From contig CM049307.1 in the NCBI GenBank assembly GCA_026874595.1, positions 53,670,370 through 53,734,369 of the forward strand: 64,000 bases of DNA, read 5' to 3'. The notes under the pieces are model-generated. The model was not told where the DNA came from and ran no database searches. It saw only the letters and a program-made list of their open reading frames with translations. Origin of the DNA: Sipunculus nudus (taxonomy: Eukaryota; Annelida; Sipuncula; Golfingiida; Sipunculidae). Each line of letters starts with the position of its first letter. The first letter of the stretch is position 1. Made by a program: the position numbers and the translations under genes. Shown piece after piece: positions 1 through 11,800 of the stretch.

Positions 1-800
1 ATATTCTCAGCTAGGACATCAAACTTATTGCATTTGTATTTTAATATTCACACACAAACAGTTTCACTTTTATGTTTTATATTATGGTAATGAATAAAGT
101 AAGGAAGATCAAACGTTATCGCTTTTACTTTGAAATTTGGCATTAATCCTGTGCTCTGATATAAAAGTCTCATATTCAATTGGTGTTTTAATGTTAAAGT
201 GCAAATAATACTCCATTTATTCATTAACGTTGCATCAAAAGCGGTCAGGTCCATAATTTGCTTCGATCAAAAAATTTTGTTAATCCTGATCGGCTAAAAT
301 AGAACAAAATATTAACCAATGTATTTTACATGTAGTGTACCTTCGGTAGAGTGGTTTCGCTGGTAATGGATGACGTCCCCAGCGAAGCGTACCATAATAT
401 AATCAATCATAAATAGACACACCGACATTGGTCAACAAAGCAAATTCTGGTCATAAAGCTTCCATGCATTCTGTGAAAGGATGAGACTTAATGTCGTAAA
501 ACTTCCATGCATACAGTGAAAGGATGATTCCTAATGTCGTAAATGGAAGTTACGCAATTTATCCTCCTATAAATACTGAACTTTATTTACATGTGAATTT
601 AGAGAGTAAATCTACTGTATGAGTCAAATATAAACGTTGGATAAAAATAAGTAAGGTCTCTTGTTCGTTATTGTGAAAGTTTATTTTAATGTAAAAATAC
701 ATCGATAGCCGAGCAGGGTACCTGTGCATGTGTGATTCCATGACAATCTCCCAAACACTAGATCAACGATTTTCTGTACTCTGTAGAGTCTATAGTAGAT

Positions 801-1245
801 TTAAAGGGGCTTATTCTGACAGCTGACGTCTATTAACTAAAGATAATCCCTGAACCTTTCTTCAAAAATAAGTCAGAAAATCACAATGCAGACAGGATTT
901 CGTTTTGTTTATATTTACGTGTTTACAACATGTGGGGGGCGCAAAAAAATCCAAACACATTCAAGAAGGACAACTTGCGGCAAGTCAGACGAACCAGAGG
1001 TTTGCCAAGAGCATTTTGCAACTAGTTACTTACAACTTCAGCACATTTGTAACCAACCACTTTAGGTTACATTTTTTTTTCTGTTTATCATCATCGAAGC
1101 TTGTAGCTTGTTTACTAATATCTTGTTGATAAACAAGCGCATACATCTGACAGAGTGGCATTATAAGGACTTTTCTCAACAGGAATTAAGGCACAATTCA
1201 CTAATATGTACACAGAGAATAGGCCAGAAATCACATAAATACAGT
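801..1245 (+). repeat. Dispersed repeat, copy 1
   Basis: Shares a run of collinear motifs with 10605-10985 in the same orientation: TTAAAGGGGC near the start, TTTTGTTTATAT, a CATGTGGGG/TATGTAGGGG block, CCACTTTAGGTTA/CCACCTTAGGTTA and GGCCAGAAATCACATAA at the end. Origin unknown; no terminal repeats seen. Confidence 0.6.
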
Positions 1246-2492
1246 GAAGATAGATGATAAGTTGAATTTGAAGGAGCTGATAAGGCATTGGGTTGGAAAG
1301 AGCCAAATATAAATCACCACGTGAACCACATGAACTATATTAAATCGCATACGTAACGCTTCGTCTCGGACGGCACTTGGTCAAGTCACTTTTACGTTAA
1401 TCGTTAATCGACATCAGAGGAAATCTTTTGAAAGTGACCCGCCGCGATTGTAATAGTTCGTTGACCATCACGTTTAACTAATAGACTGGCTGTATATACT
1501 TTGGTTTAGTAATAAGAACTATTCTACATGTTACCAGAACTTTCCGCCATTTGGTAATCTAAAACTTGAATTGATGTGTTGTTTTATTTTATTTGTGGGG
1601 GAAATCCTATATTGCGTAATCTGTATACGAAATTACCCTGCGTGTTCACTGGTTGTAACACAGACGTATAATAGTAAGTGCATGTTCTTAAATTTCTAAA
1701 AGTATAGCGCAGTTAGACCGCAGAAAAAAAAGTGAAGATTCTCAAAACTCTGTTTAAAAGTGAGCTCCGTGAAAGCTGGATGTACATGCTACGTCTGGCA
1801 TCACTTGTATATATTGATGAAACGCAGGCGTACATATAGCGTTATCTGTACGCCATAATACGCTAAGCGCACGTTTTAACATTGTGATCGTCGGAAATAA
1901 GCTTGGATCACCTCGAACGCCCACACCTATTTTTTTCCCAGTGAAGATAAGAAGACTGGGAGGAGAAACATATTAATATAAAAGAACAGTTTGATGAGTA
2001 AAATGAGTAACTTTTGATCTTACCAATCATTTCATGTTTCCTGTAATATATCTTTATTAATAATTATATTTATTCATCGTAATGCCACAATTTCTCATCA
2101 GCGCCATATAGTGTACACGCTTAAATGACACTTTATATTGCACTTGTATTTACCTTATTAATATCCAAACATATAACTTGAAACGTTTGTTTCCTATATA
2201 GCCGCAATGTAAATATTACCCCATACAATTATCTTTAATCCATTTGTATGAAGAATTTTCAAACGAAAAATTGAAATGAGAACGTTTATCTTTGAGTGCT
2301 TCGTTCCTCTTGCTGAAAACTAGAAGCATGGCACTGTGAAGAAAATGTCATTAAAAACTGGATCCCGTGTCTTACAACGTATCTGTTTATTCCGAGGAGA
2401 CAAGGACTGGGAGAGAGAGATAGCAGTGAATATACGCTCCTCACGCAGTGGCTATACAATGCAGTCGTCCTAGATCTCCTTGACTTTTAAAT

Positions 2493-2612
2493 ATGCGACA
2501 CCCGCTCTCATTGGTCTGATTATACCGAGACAACCGCTCTCGCTGCATGTTTAAATCTTGGCCGAGTGCCAGAACCGATGTAATCAGACCATCGACAGCG
2601 CGGGTGTCGCAT
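2493..2612. mobile_element. 120-bp palindromic MITE
   Basis: Imperfect terminal inverted repeats of about 31 bp: ATGCGACACCCGC ... ATTGGTCTGATTA on the left, TAATCAGACCAT ... GCGGGTGTCGCAT on the right. No coding capacity. Confidence 0.65.
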
Positions 2613-2639
2613 GTTTAGAATTTGGAGCTGGATGCACAG

Positions 2640-2835
2640 TGCGATACCACGCTCTTATTGGTCTGATTATACCGAGACAACCGCTCTCATTGGTCTGATT
2701 ATACCGAGACAACCGCTCTCGCTGCATGTTTATGTGCAAGAACTGGTGTAATCAGACCATCGACAGCGCGGGTGTCGCATGTTTAGAATTTGGAGCTGGA
2801 TGCACAATGCGATACCACGCTCTTATTGGTCTGGC
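2640..2835. repeat. Partial second copy and local duplications of the 2493 MITE
   Basis: The motif ATTGGTCTGATTATACCGAG recurs twice here, followed by the right arm (ATCGACAGCGCGGGTGTCGC) and a duplicated flank (TTTAGAATTTGGAGCTGGAT), so the MITE and its flank were duplicated in tandem. Confidence 0.65.
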
Positions 2836-3534
2836 TACATTTTTTTTTTGCTCTGTGACAGTCTTGGTGGTTGGACCCAGATAATTTTGCTTTACAAAGC
2901 AGCGGTTTAAGCTAGGGAGATTTTGGAGAACTGCAGTGTATATATAGCCACTACATGAGCAGCGTAGGCACCTGCTTAATGTAATTATTACTGTAAATAT
3001 AATCCAAACATTATTAAAGTTCTCTATTGACATTGAAACTGCGATTAAATGCAAATCAATACTCGTCCATACTCGAGGTCCTCTGACGTAAGACGCCGTG
3101 AATCATTTAGTATTTACAAACGCTCTGGTATTATACTTGATTGGTTACTATAGCAACAAAAGATATACCTATTTACAAGGTTTCATTCTTTTGACTAGAC
3201 TCCCACGTGGATCATTTCGTCCATGAAACACAAAAGCTTCCACCTGCACACTGTAGGTGAATGAATAATTAAAACGGTCCTCAGATAATTAAAAAAGAAT
3301 TCATTTCATGTTATTCTTGGAAAGGGAAGGCGAGGACAAAAATGCTAGCATTAGTTTAGGTTTTGTGGGGTTTTTTTCCGAGAGAGGGTAAGTGCGTGCA
3401 CAGTTGTGGGAGCAGGACTCGGAATTTCCTTTTTTTTGGTGGGCACAAGTGCCGCCAGTATCTGCACGGACGTTGTTTCTGACGCGCCTGCAAGCCCATA
3501 CAGAAATCATGAAACAACGTTCCTTAGTGAAGAC

Positions 3535-3880
3535 GCTCAGCTGACTGAAAACTAGTCGTCCTTGTCTATCATTTGTCTGTCCGTGTGTGCGTCTGTTAAC
3601 AGAGCACAAATCGTAGCCGTAAACTCAAAGACGTTCAAACTTCACATGCTGACAGGTAGCCCTAGCTCCCGTGCTCTTTCCCTGCATGCGGTGGTTGCTC
3701 TCCATAGTGGAGATTACTGGATATCTACGATGCATATATCCAATTATAGATGACAGGTCATCGGCCCTCTGTGAAAATAATTCACTTTGATTTATATAAT
3801 CGCAGTTATTAAATTGGCTAAACATCTGGCAGGGCACCTCCGAAGTTAATACTCTCAATTATCAGTCAGTGAAATTTACA
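3535..3880 (+). repeat. Decayed fragment of family A
   Basis: Begins GCTCAGCTGACTGAAA, then a GTCTGTCCGT tract and CTGTTAACAGAGCACAAATCGTA, matching the 5' end and first core unit of the A elements at 27902 onward. The remainder has decayed. Confidence 0.5.
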
Positions 3881-4290
3881 CAATAGGTCAGAACTCTCAG
3901 GAACAGCTGGGTTGGTTATCATGCAATTCGCTATGAACGGTTTATCCTAAAAAATTTTTAATGAAAGCTTGTATCATCATCTTTGATTTCTCTGTTTTAA
4001 GTATTCATACCAGTGTTATTTAGAATACAAGGTGAGAATCATTAATATAAATCGTAGAAATTTGACTCAGAAAACTCCACCTTCCCTACACAGGAAAGGT
4101 CCTGATGGGATCTTCCATAAAATATGACATAAGGTCACTTGTTGTAAACTTTGTTCTGCAGGGAGCGCAATTTCCTTTTGCAATATGTGTGACACACACA
4201 GGCCCTTGTAAAGGGGTATCGGCGTATACCATATATTTTTAACCCCCCCCCCCTATTTTAACAATATAGTATAATAAAAATGAAGTGCTA

Positions 4291-4356
4291 ATTTCCACTC
4301 CCCGTGGAGTGGAAATACGGGATGCTTATTTCAACTCCCCTCTGAGAGTTGAAATA
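4291..4356. repeat. Two adjacent perfect hairpins
   Basis: 4291-4316 has an 11-bp perfect stem (ATTTCCACTCC / GGAGTGGAAAT, 4-base loop). 4327-4356 has a 12-bp stem (TTATTTCAACTC / GAGTTGAAATAA). A third related hairpin is at 5163-5201. Confidence 0.7.
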
Positions 4357-5064
4357 AAGAATGCTTAATATAATTAATATAATATAAAAGTTAAATGGTT
4401 TTTTTTAGGTTTTGATAGTTATTTGCATCAGCCCTATTTAGGATCGCATGGATGACTATAATAGAAAGCGGTTATTTGTCTTACCTTTTATGTCCAAATT
4501 GGTAAAAACATTCATACTATTACTCTTGCATGCATCCTATGTTTCTTTGTAGTTCAATTTTAACTTTGATTTTTAGACAAAGTTTACTTATTTTGACACT
4601 TAATAAATTCATGAAATAACCAACCAGAGCAGTGGGTGCGCTGGTCTAGTGCAACTGTCTAGACTTTACCTGTGCACTGAGCCAGCACTGTAGTATATAT
4701 AGTGGAGATCGAAACAGTCGTACTCTAAACCAGCCCTACTGATGATGTGCTAACTACCTCTACTGATAAGGACTGAGCCTGGAAACAAGAGTTGTCATTA
4801 CATTTCTGACTGTAACATTATTTCAACTACTTGAGCTGCTTGTCTTTATGCTTTATACACACATCTATAAATGTATGTATCAAACAAACTAGTTGACACA
4901 TTTTAACTTTTTGCAAAAAAAAATATACATTTTGTCTTTAAAAAGTTCGCCACAAATAGGCCTATGAATGTAATTTAATTGCAAGGTTTTACTCTTGCAA
5001 ATCATATATGTTTTGAAAAAATGTTTAATACAGTCATAAATTTAACTTTGAAATGTATTTCGTG

Positions 5065-5066
<2 letters not shown>

Positions 5067-5127
<61 letters not shown>
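5067..5127. repeat. (AT)n microsatellite
   Basis: About 30 dinucleotide units. Confidence 0.95.
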
Positions 5128-5130
<3 letters not shown>

Positions 5131-5830
5131 GCTCAGACTGCACCCTGCCAGCTCAGCATACAGGGAGTGAAAATAAGCATTCGATCCTTATTTCCACTCC
5201 CGGGTATTGGCAATAAGGCCTGCCTAATAATAATGTTTTCAATGGTGGATCTGGAACCCCTTTTCTTGGGGAGGCAAGTATTTTCAAGTCTTATATCAGG
5301 TTCTTGATGCAATGCACCTGCACATACTGATAACAAATCAACGTGCTGACATGTTTACCAAAACTGCTAACCTTCCAACAATCGACAGTGGCATGCAAGC
5401 CTTTACCGCCATCTGTTGGTCGCTTGGATAACTGTTATTTATCATCGCCGTCTTGCACGCAAAGCAAAGCCCAGAGATCTCAAGTACTGCCAGTCAGCCA
5501 ATTATTATCAACAGGTATTGTCTTTTATAATATCTACACTATGTATGTCCATCAGATCTTAATATATTGTTCAGACACTGATTAAGAATTTTAATGTGTG
5601 GACTGCAATGGGAAAACGTGAGAGCTGCAGCAAAGTATTTATTTTCTCCTATTATCGCTCGATCCGACGCACAAAATACGGATAACCAGCGCGTGTAGCA
5701 AGTCGTGTGTCATTATAAATTTCCCCCTTCATCATTGATAAGAATGATGCCATCAAAGTATACATAATTGTTGTTCAGTACAGGAATCTTAATAAACAAC
5801 TTTGGTTGCAGTATTCGATACAGTTGAAAT

Positions 5831-6208
5831 AAGGGCTGAAAGGAGTACTCGAGTACTCGAGTCCGGGTAATACTTACCGAGTACGGAGTACTCTTGTATG
5901 TACATACATATGTATTTTACTGCAGATTTTAGGACAGTCTGTAGGATTATTCATCCATTGTCGTAGCCTGGCGTAGGGCTCTAAACATATGCTAGTCAAA
6001 TTAACCAAGGTCTTGTTATGACATATATCTATTCCTTCGTTGCGATAAAGTTAAGCCGTCACTAAGTCAAATTTATGCATATTTTGCATCGGTAAACAGA
6101 TGTTCGTTTTATCTTCACAGCGTTGCCATGGTAACGAGTACTCGAGTCCGAGTCGGGTAATGCCTATCGAGTACTTGAGTCCAAAATTTTGTACCTGTTT
6201 CAGCCCTA
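5831..6208. mobile_element. hAT-like MITE, 378 bp
   Basis: Flanked by an exact 8-bp duplication GTTGAAAT (5823-5830 and 6209-6216). Terminal inverted repeats read AGGGCTGAAA ... TTTCAGCCCT, with further paired GAGTACTCGAGTCC blocks inside. An 8-bp target duplication and this end type fit the hAT superfamily. No transposase. Confidence 0.8.
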
Positions 6209-6889
6209 GTTGAAATCATTTATCCGAAAATAAATGAAGTAATTCGGATTTATCAGTGACTGATATCACACCTTTGTTCTGGTTTATCCCCTGGGAGTGG
6301 ATGTCCATTTCTGTTTTAATAGGTGTATTCCAATATGTGGTCATCCCTTATAATCAGAAATTCCAATAATAGTAATCAAGTTATTACAATATCCAAGTCA
6401 AACTCATTTGCAAGTCTAAAAAAATTGAATTGGTTATACTGTTATCTGTGTTTCTCTTGTGACTTTAACTATGATACAAGTACGTTTGCATGTTTTATTT
6501 AATTGTCAGTTGAGTATACAAATGCATGTAATATATGAATTTAATGTCTATGTAAATTCAGAAATCAATGATCATGCTTGATATCACTCCATTTCAGTGT
6601 ATTGAAATGAAGCATATTTATACCCCTTTCACATGGTCAGACTGCATCCAACAAGTTTGGTGCTTTCACATGGCTAATTAACAAAAACTGGCTGGGTCAA
6701 AAGCTTTGCTGCAAGACCACACAGTGTCATGCCTGCTGTGTAAACACCCAATGCATATATCAAATGTGGAAACCATTTTAAAACCATGTCAAAAGGGTAT
6801 TAGGTTATCAAATCAGAAAAAAACGCTTTCTTGTGGAAAAAGGATTGCAGGTTTGAATCTAGAATAACTCTGTGACTAATCAATTTCAG

Positions 6890-6917
6890 TTAAGTCAGCA
6901 TCTAGCACAGACTCACC
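6890..6917 (+). other. PRPF31: PRPF31 5' UTR segment with probable upstream intron acceptor
   Basis: The bases just before the start codon follow a plausible acceptor (CAATTTCAG ending at 6889). The coding exon therefore probably begins with 28 untranslated bases spliced to a non-coding first exon further upstream, as in vertebrate PRPF31. I could not identify that first exon or a promoter with confidence in 1-6889. Confidence 0.45.
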
Positions 6918-7091
6918 ATGTCATTGGCTGACGAACTTCTTGCTGACCTCGAGGAGGGAGGGGATGAAGAGGTCGCTGCGGAGGAAGAAGAGGCTGAGGA
7001 TGTGGTGGACGATGTTGAGGAGGTTGAGATGGAAACAGCAGACAAAGATGCTTCTGTCCGCAGCATAGCAAAACTCCTGCACAGCGAAGAG
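6918..7091 (+). CDS. PRPF31: PRPF31 coding exon 1
   Basis: Residues 1-58, phase 0 end, donor GTATTA. It encodes the conserved [13 protein letters not shown] start and then a strongly acidic stretch (runs of Glu and Asp, about 14-40), as usual for Prp31 N-termini. Confidence 0.95.
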
Positions 7092-8801
7092 GTATTATAA
7101 AGAAAAACATATAAACTAATTATAGTTATTGTGTTTATGTCTTTTATAATTGTATTGAACATAGCATTCGCTTGAGGTTTATAAGAACATGCTTTTGCTT
7201 CTGCAGAGTTTGCTAATGATGAAGCACCTCTACATCAGTTACAAATGCTGTGGTTGGCTTCACATTCAGGAGGTTGAATATTTGTGTTTTCACTTCTTCC
7301 TTCTTTGAATTTGTTCCGCGAGTTTATATTTATTTACTAACTGTAGTATGAGAAGCTAAGGGAACATTGAATAGTTGGATATTCTTCGTACAGTAGTGGC
7401 AGATGTATCAAATAATTAATTATTATTTAAATGAACAATCTTTGAATTACAGGTTACATAAAATGTATGCTAACATTGATACTAATGGCTCATATGAAAT
7501 ACCTTTGCTTTATGTTCGCCATGATTTCCCCTTTGAAGATATCGCATATTTGAAACCCTCTTGAACAAAATCCCAACCATAGTATATCTGGAAATAATTT
7601 TGACTTTGAATTTAACACTTTAAAAGAGATTAATTTGCTCTGACTAAAGTGAGCTAATCAGAGCCAAACTGGTTAGGTAGGAAATATTGTCAGTACATTG
7701 TTCAACTTCATCTGATCTATTGTAAAAGACTAGCAAATAAAGACTAGCAAATATAAATGTTTAAACATTCTGTATTTTCTATTTATCATGCCTTAAATGA
7801 GTTTGGCTCATTGGCATTATGTTCATGTTGTTTTATGGTCCACTCCATCATGTTGTATTTGAAATTGTAACATTTTAGAAGAAATGATTTTATGTAAATC
7901 TGTGGATAAAGGAGTATTTGTTTTGTTTGTAGTTATCAGACATAATGGACAAGATTGAATTCTTTCAAGAGAAAGGTCGCAGAGAAGGTATGATGCTTCA
8001 TTGTTAACTAGTAATGAATGGGGATGAAACATATTTTCTTTTTATGTTCTTTGCCTATTAAATGATCAAGTAAACATGATTTACAGAACAAAATTCTTAT
8101 AAATATCAACAGTGTGGTGTTCCTAACATATCCATTGCCAATAGGTGCTCAAATAATGAGAAGGATAAGACTTAATATATCACTGATATTCAATAGAGTC
8201 AAATATTTTTCGCAAATGACTATAGTGCCCAGTCTTCATGTGGTTCGTACTTCTCATAAAACGTATTTATATTGTTTACTTATGTATCACATATTTTCTT
8301 TGTATCATAACAGTGTCAAACATTACTTTCAGTGAATGGTCCGGTAGAGGCTGATCTAGAATACCAGCTGATAGTGGAGGCAAACAACATCACTGTGGAG
8401 ATTGATAATGAAATCAGTAAGTTTATGTTTGTAACTCTTTTCAAATGCCTTGATATAAACCATGAGAACTTGTATTAAGGTAAGATTTAAGATTGTAAGT
8501 AAGAACGTATGCAAACAATCCTTCACTATTTGATGCTTGAAAGGGTAAAAACAGCATTTTATTAATGGTGAAAATAATCGGTTTATATTGTTTACTGGGC
8601 ATATTAAATTATAGAAATTATTCTACAAAAATAAATTTAAGATTACATTGTTGATAATCATAAATTTGTGTTTTGGCTGATGACTAGCAGGATTTGCATA
8701 ACAACATGTAAATATGAAAAACACAACACTCTTAAGATATTTGTAAAAACTATGCAATTAAACAAACATCAGCTTTGGAGATTGATGAAGATTTATATAA
8801 T

Positions 8802-8847
<46 letters not shown>

Positions 8848-11800
8848 TCTTTACTCAGGTGTGATTCACAAGTTTACCAGGGACATATACCAGAAGAGGT
8901 TTCCTGAGCTAGAGTCACTAGTGCCTCTACAGCTAGAGTACCTGAAGACAGTTAAGGTCAGTGTACTGTTTTTTTTTATATAAACAATATTGAAAAGATT
9001 GCATGTAACACAGTGATGGATCCCAGGAGGACTTGACTCAAAACTTGAGTCTACTTTATTAGGGAGTCAGACTTGGACTCCAGTGTCCTGGACTCTGACT
9101 TGAACCCACTGGAGGTAAGAAATCAGCCAGAGTCCATCTTGAGTCCAGGAGAAGGCAAGCTCTGTCTAAAACCAAAACACATTTCTATACATATGGAAAA
9201 CTACTAACAATATTAGGTCTGCATCAGAAGCTTAATGTAATTAAATCTTTAAAAAAAGGCATGTGTAAACTAACATAAAAATACTTATTGTCATCTCAAA
9301 GTTCGCTCAAAATTTCTATTCTTAACAGTTTTTTCTTGGACTTGGGTTTCAGATGACTCAGCCTAAAAGAATGTAGACTTGGACTCATACCTCAGGGACT
9401 TGGACTTGTACCTCAAGGACTTGGACTCGTACCTCAAGGACTTGGACTCGGACCTCAAGGACTTGGACTCGGACCTCAAGGACTTGGACTCGTACCACAA
9501 GCACGTCGACTCGTACCTCAGGCACTTCGACTCTTACCTCAAGGACTTGGATACATACCTCAAACACTTGGACTCTTACTCAAGGACTTGGACTCGTACC
9601 TCAAGGACTTGGACTCATACCTCAAGCACTTGGACTCGTACCTCAAGCACTTGAAATTGTACCCAAGGACTTGAACTCGTACCTCAAGCACTTGGACTCA
9701 TACCTCAAGCACTTGGACTCGGACCTCAAGGACTTATACTTAGACCTGGTTGGTGTGGACTGGACTAAATCACTGATGTAACACCATGTCTTTTAGACGG
9801 TTCTAATACCAAATTTACTGTCATTGTATACTGTTATTTAAAGGAAAAATTTTGTATCGAGTAAACTTACACATGTATTTTAACAGAAAAATGCCAAGTT
9901 TACCTTGAGACAATATATAGATGTCCCATACTTATGAAGATTTGTGCAGGTGTCGTGTAAATAATGTACTTCTGTATGATACAGGAACTTGGTAACAGTA
10001 TTGATAAATCAAAGAACAATGAGGTGCTACAGGAAATCCTTACTCCAGCCACTATTATGGTTGTCAGTGTCACTGCCTCCACAACACAGGGGTAAGTTAC
10101 CGCAAACTTGAAGGAGTTTATAGATTCAAGCTTGAAACTCTCTTAGGAAAAGTGAAACGTAAATGTATAAAACAGTTGCTGTGTATATTTTAATTGAAAA
10201 AAGAGGAATATTTAAAGTGTGAACAGTTATTTTTTATTTCTGAAACTATTTAACTAACAGATTATTATTTCATTACCATTTCATTGTAAATATAGTGTTT
10301 TATACCAAAAGGGTCTTGATTCTTCTGTCAAATGTATAATCTGACTGTTTGACCAACAACCAAAGTGCTTTTAAAAAGCACAATGGAACCTTTCAATTAC
10401 GACAGGACCCGGGCTTTACCTGTTATACAAAGGTATCTGTTGTCACCCTGTATTAAAGAGGTCACAAAACTCAAATTGTACATTTAACTAGACCACCACA
10501 AGTGTCCATAAATGATAGTTGTCAAGGATACAGAATTGGCCATTAGGAGAGGCTTCACTGTATAAGGTATCGTAAAGTCTATTGAAGCCATTCTGCAAGA
10601 TCAGCTTAAAGGGGCCTAATCACCAATCTGACCTTTATAAGCTAAAGGTAAACCCTTGGAGCTTTTACAAAAATAGGCCAGAAAATGTGGATATCAATGC
10701 ACACAGGCTCCTTGTTTTGTTTATATCAAAATGTTTATAATATGTAGGGGCCTGCCAAAATAATCAAAACAAATTCAACAAGGGCATCTGGAGGCCAGTG
10801 AGATAAGCCAGAGCTTTGTAAATGATGTTTTGCAACAAGTGACTCTTCTACCTCTGCATATATGCAATACCACCTTAGGTTAATGTTTTCCCAGCAACAT
10901 CGCTTTTCATAACCAGAATTACCAGTAGATCATTATAATATACACAGAGGAAGCCAGAAATCACATAACTTCTTTTCAAAAGGTAGGTGAATGGGCAGCT
11001 TTAAGTTGTAAGACTGTAAGAGATAATGGAGGCATGACAATGAGTTTTTTCTCAGAGTGTATTCATGTGTGAGTATTCTTTTTAGTGTTGAGCTGACATC
11101 TGAAGAACTTGAGCGAGTTGTAGAGGCCTGTGATATGGTAAATATATGTTCTTATATTCATCTCACTTCTTAATATCCTCAACCTGAAAATTCCATCAAG
11201 TTACATTAGAAGATATAATAATGATGATTTGAATATATTTAATCAATAATGTTAAGGTAAATAATTGTATTCTGTAATTGTACCGACTTACAACTAGTAA
11301 AATTTTAAAATATAATAATTGTAATCAATAACATTTTGTTTCAATGCATTTAATTGTAATCATAATCAGTTACATTGTAAAGGTAATTGAACCGATAGAT
11401 TAGTACAATGTTTATAGTAATGCAGCATTGAATATGAAAAGCCTTCATGATAAGGCTCAGAACTGTAACCTGTGACCTTTCACTGTACAGGCTGTGAGTT
11501 TGATAGACCACAAAGCCAGGATCTTCGAGTATGTGGAATCTCGCATGTCATTTATTGCCCCCAACCTCTCAGTTATTGTTGGAGCGTCCACAGCAGCCAA
11601 AATCATGGGTAAGTATAAACAAAAAACTAGAATACGGGTAGTCGACAAGCGACTACTTGTATCCGCCTAAATCAGAGTGGAACGGGTGAAGTGTTGCATA
11701 TCAGCATGGATGTCTGCAGCCAAATTGTGTATGTAGCTTGCGCTACCTACCAAAAAATCCAGAAAGCCGTCCAAGTTGTATACATATGCAAAATTTAAGG

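Larger units (their letters stand above)
1..6889. other. Upstream flank of PRPF31, no gene recognised
   Basis: No open frame here looks like a real protein. The region holds a dispersed repeat (801-1245), a palindromic MITE (2493-2612) with a partial second copy, a decayed A-family fragment near 3535-3880, three hairpins (4291-5201), an (AT)n run and a hAT-like MITE (5831-6208). Stretches in between (about 1250-2490, 6210-6880) show nothing I can name. Confidence 0.6.

Noticed and set aside
6902-7162. Ser-rich open frames on the - strand over PRPF31 exon 1
   Set aside because: Antisense shadows of the acidic Glu/Asp coding run.
9379-9654. Open frame repeating DSYLKDL in PRPF31 intron 4
   Set aside because: It is a by-product of a 21-bp minisatellite whose period is divisible by three; it lies in an intron and lacks any known motif.
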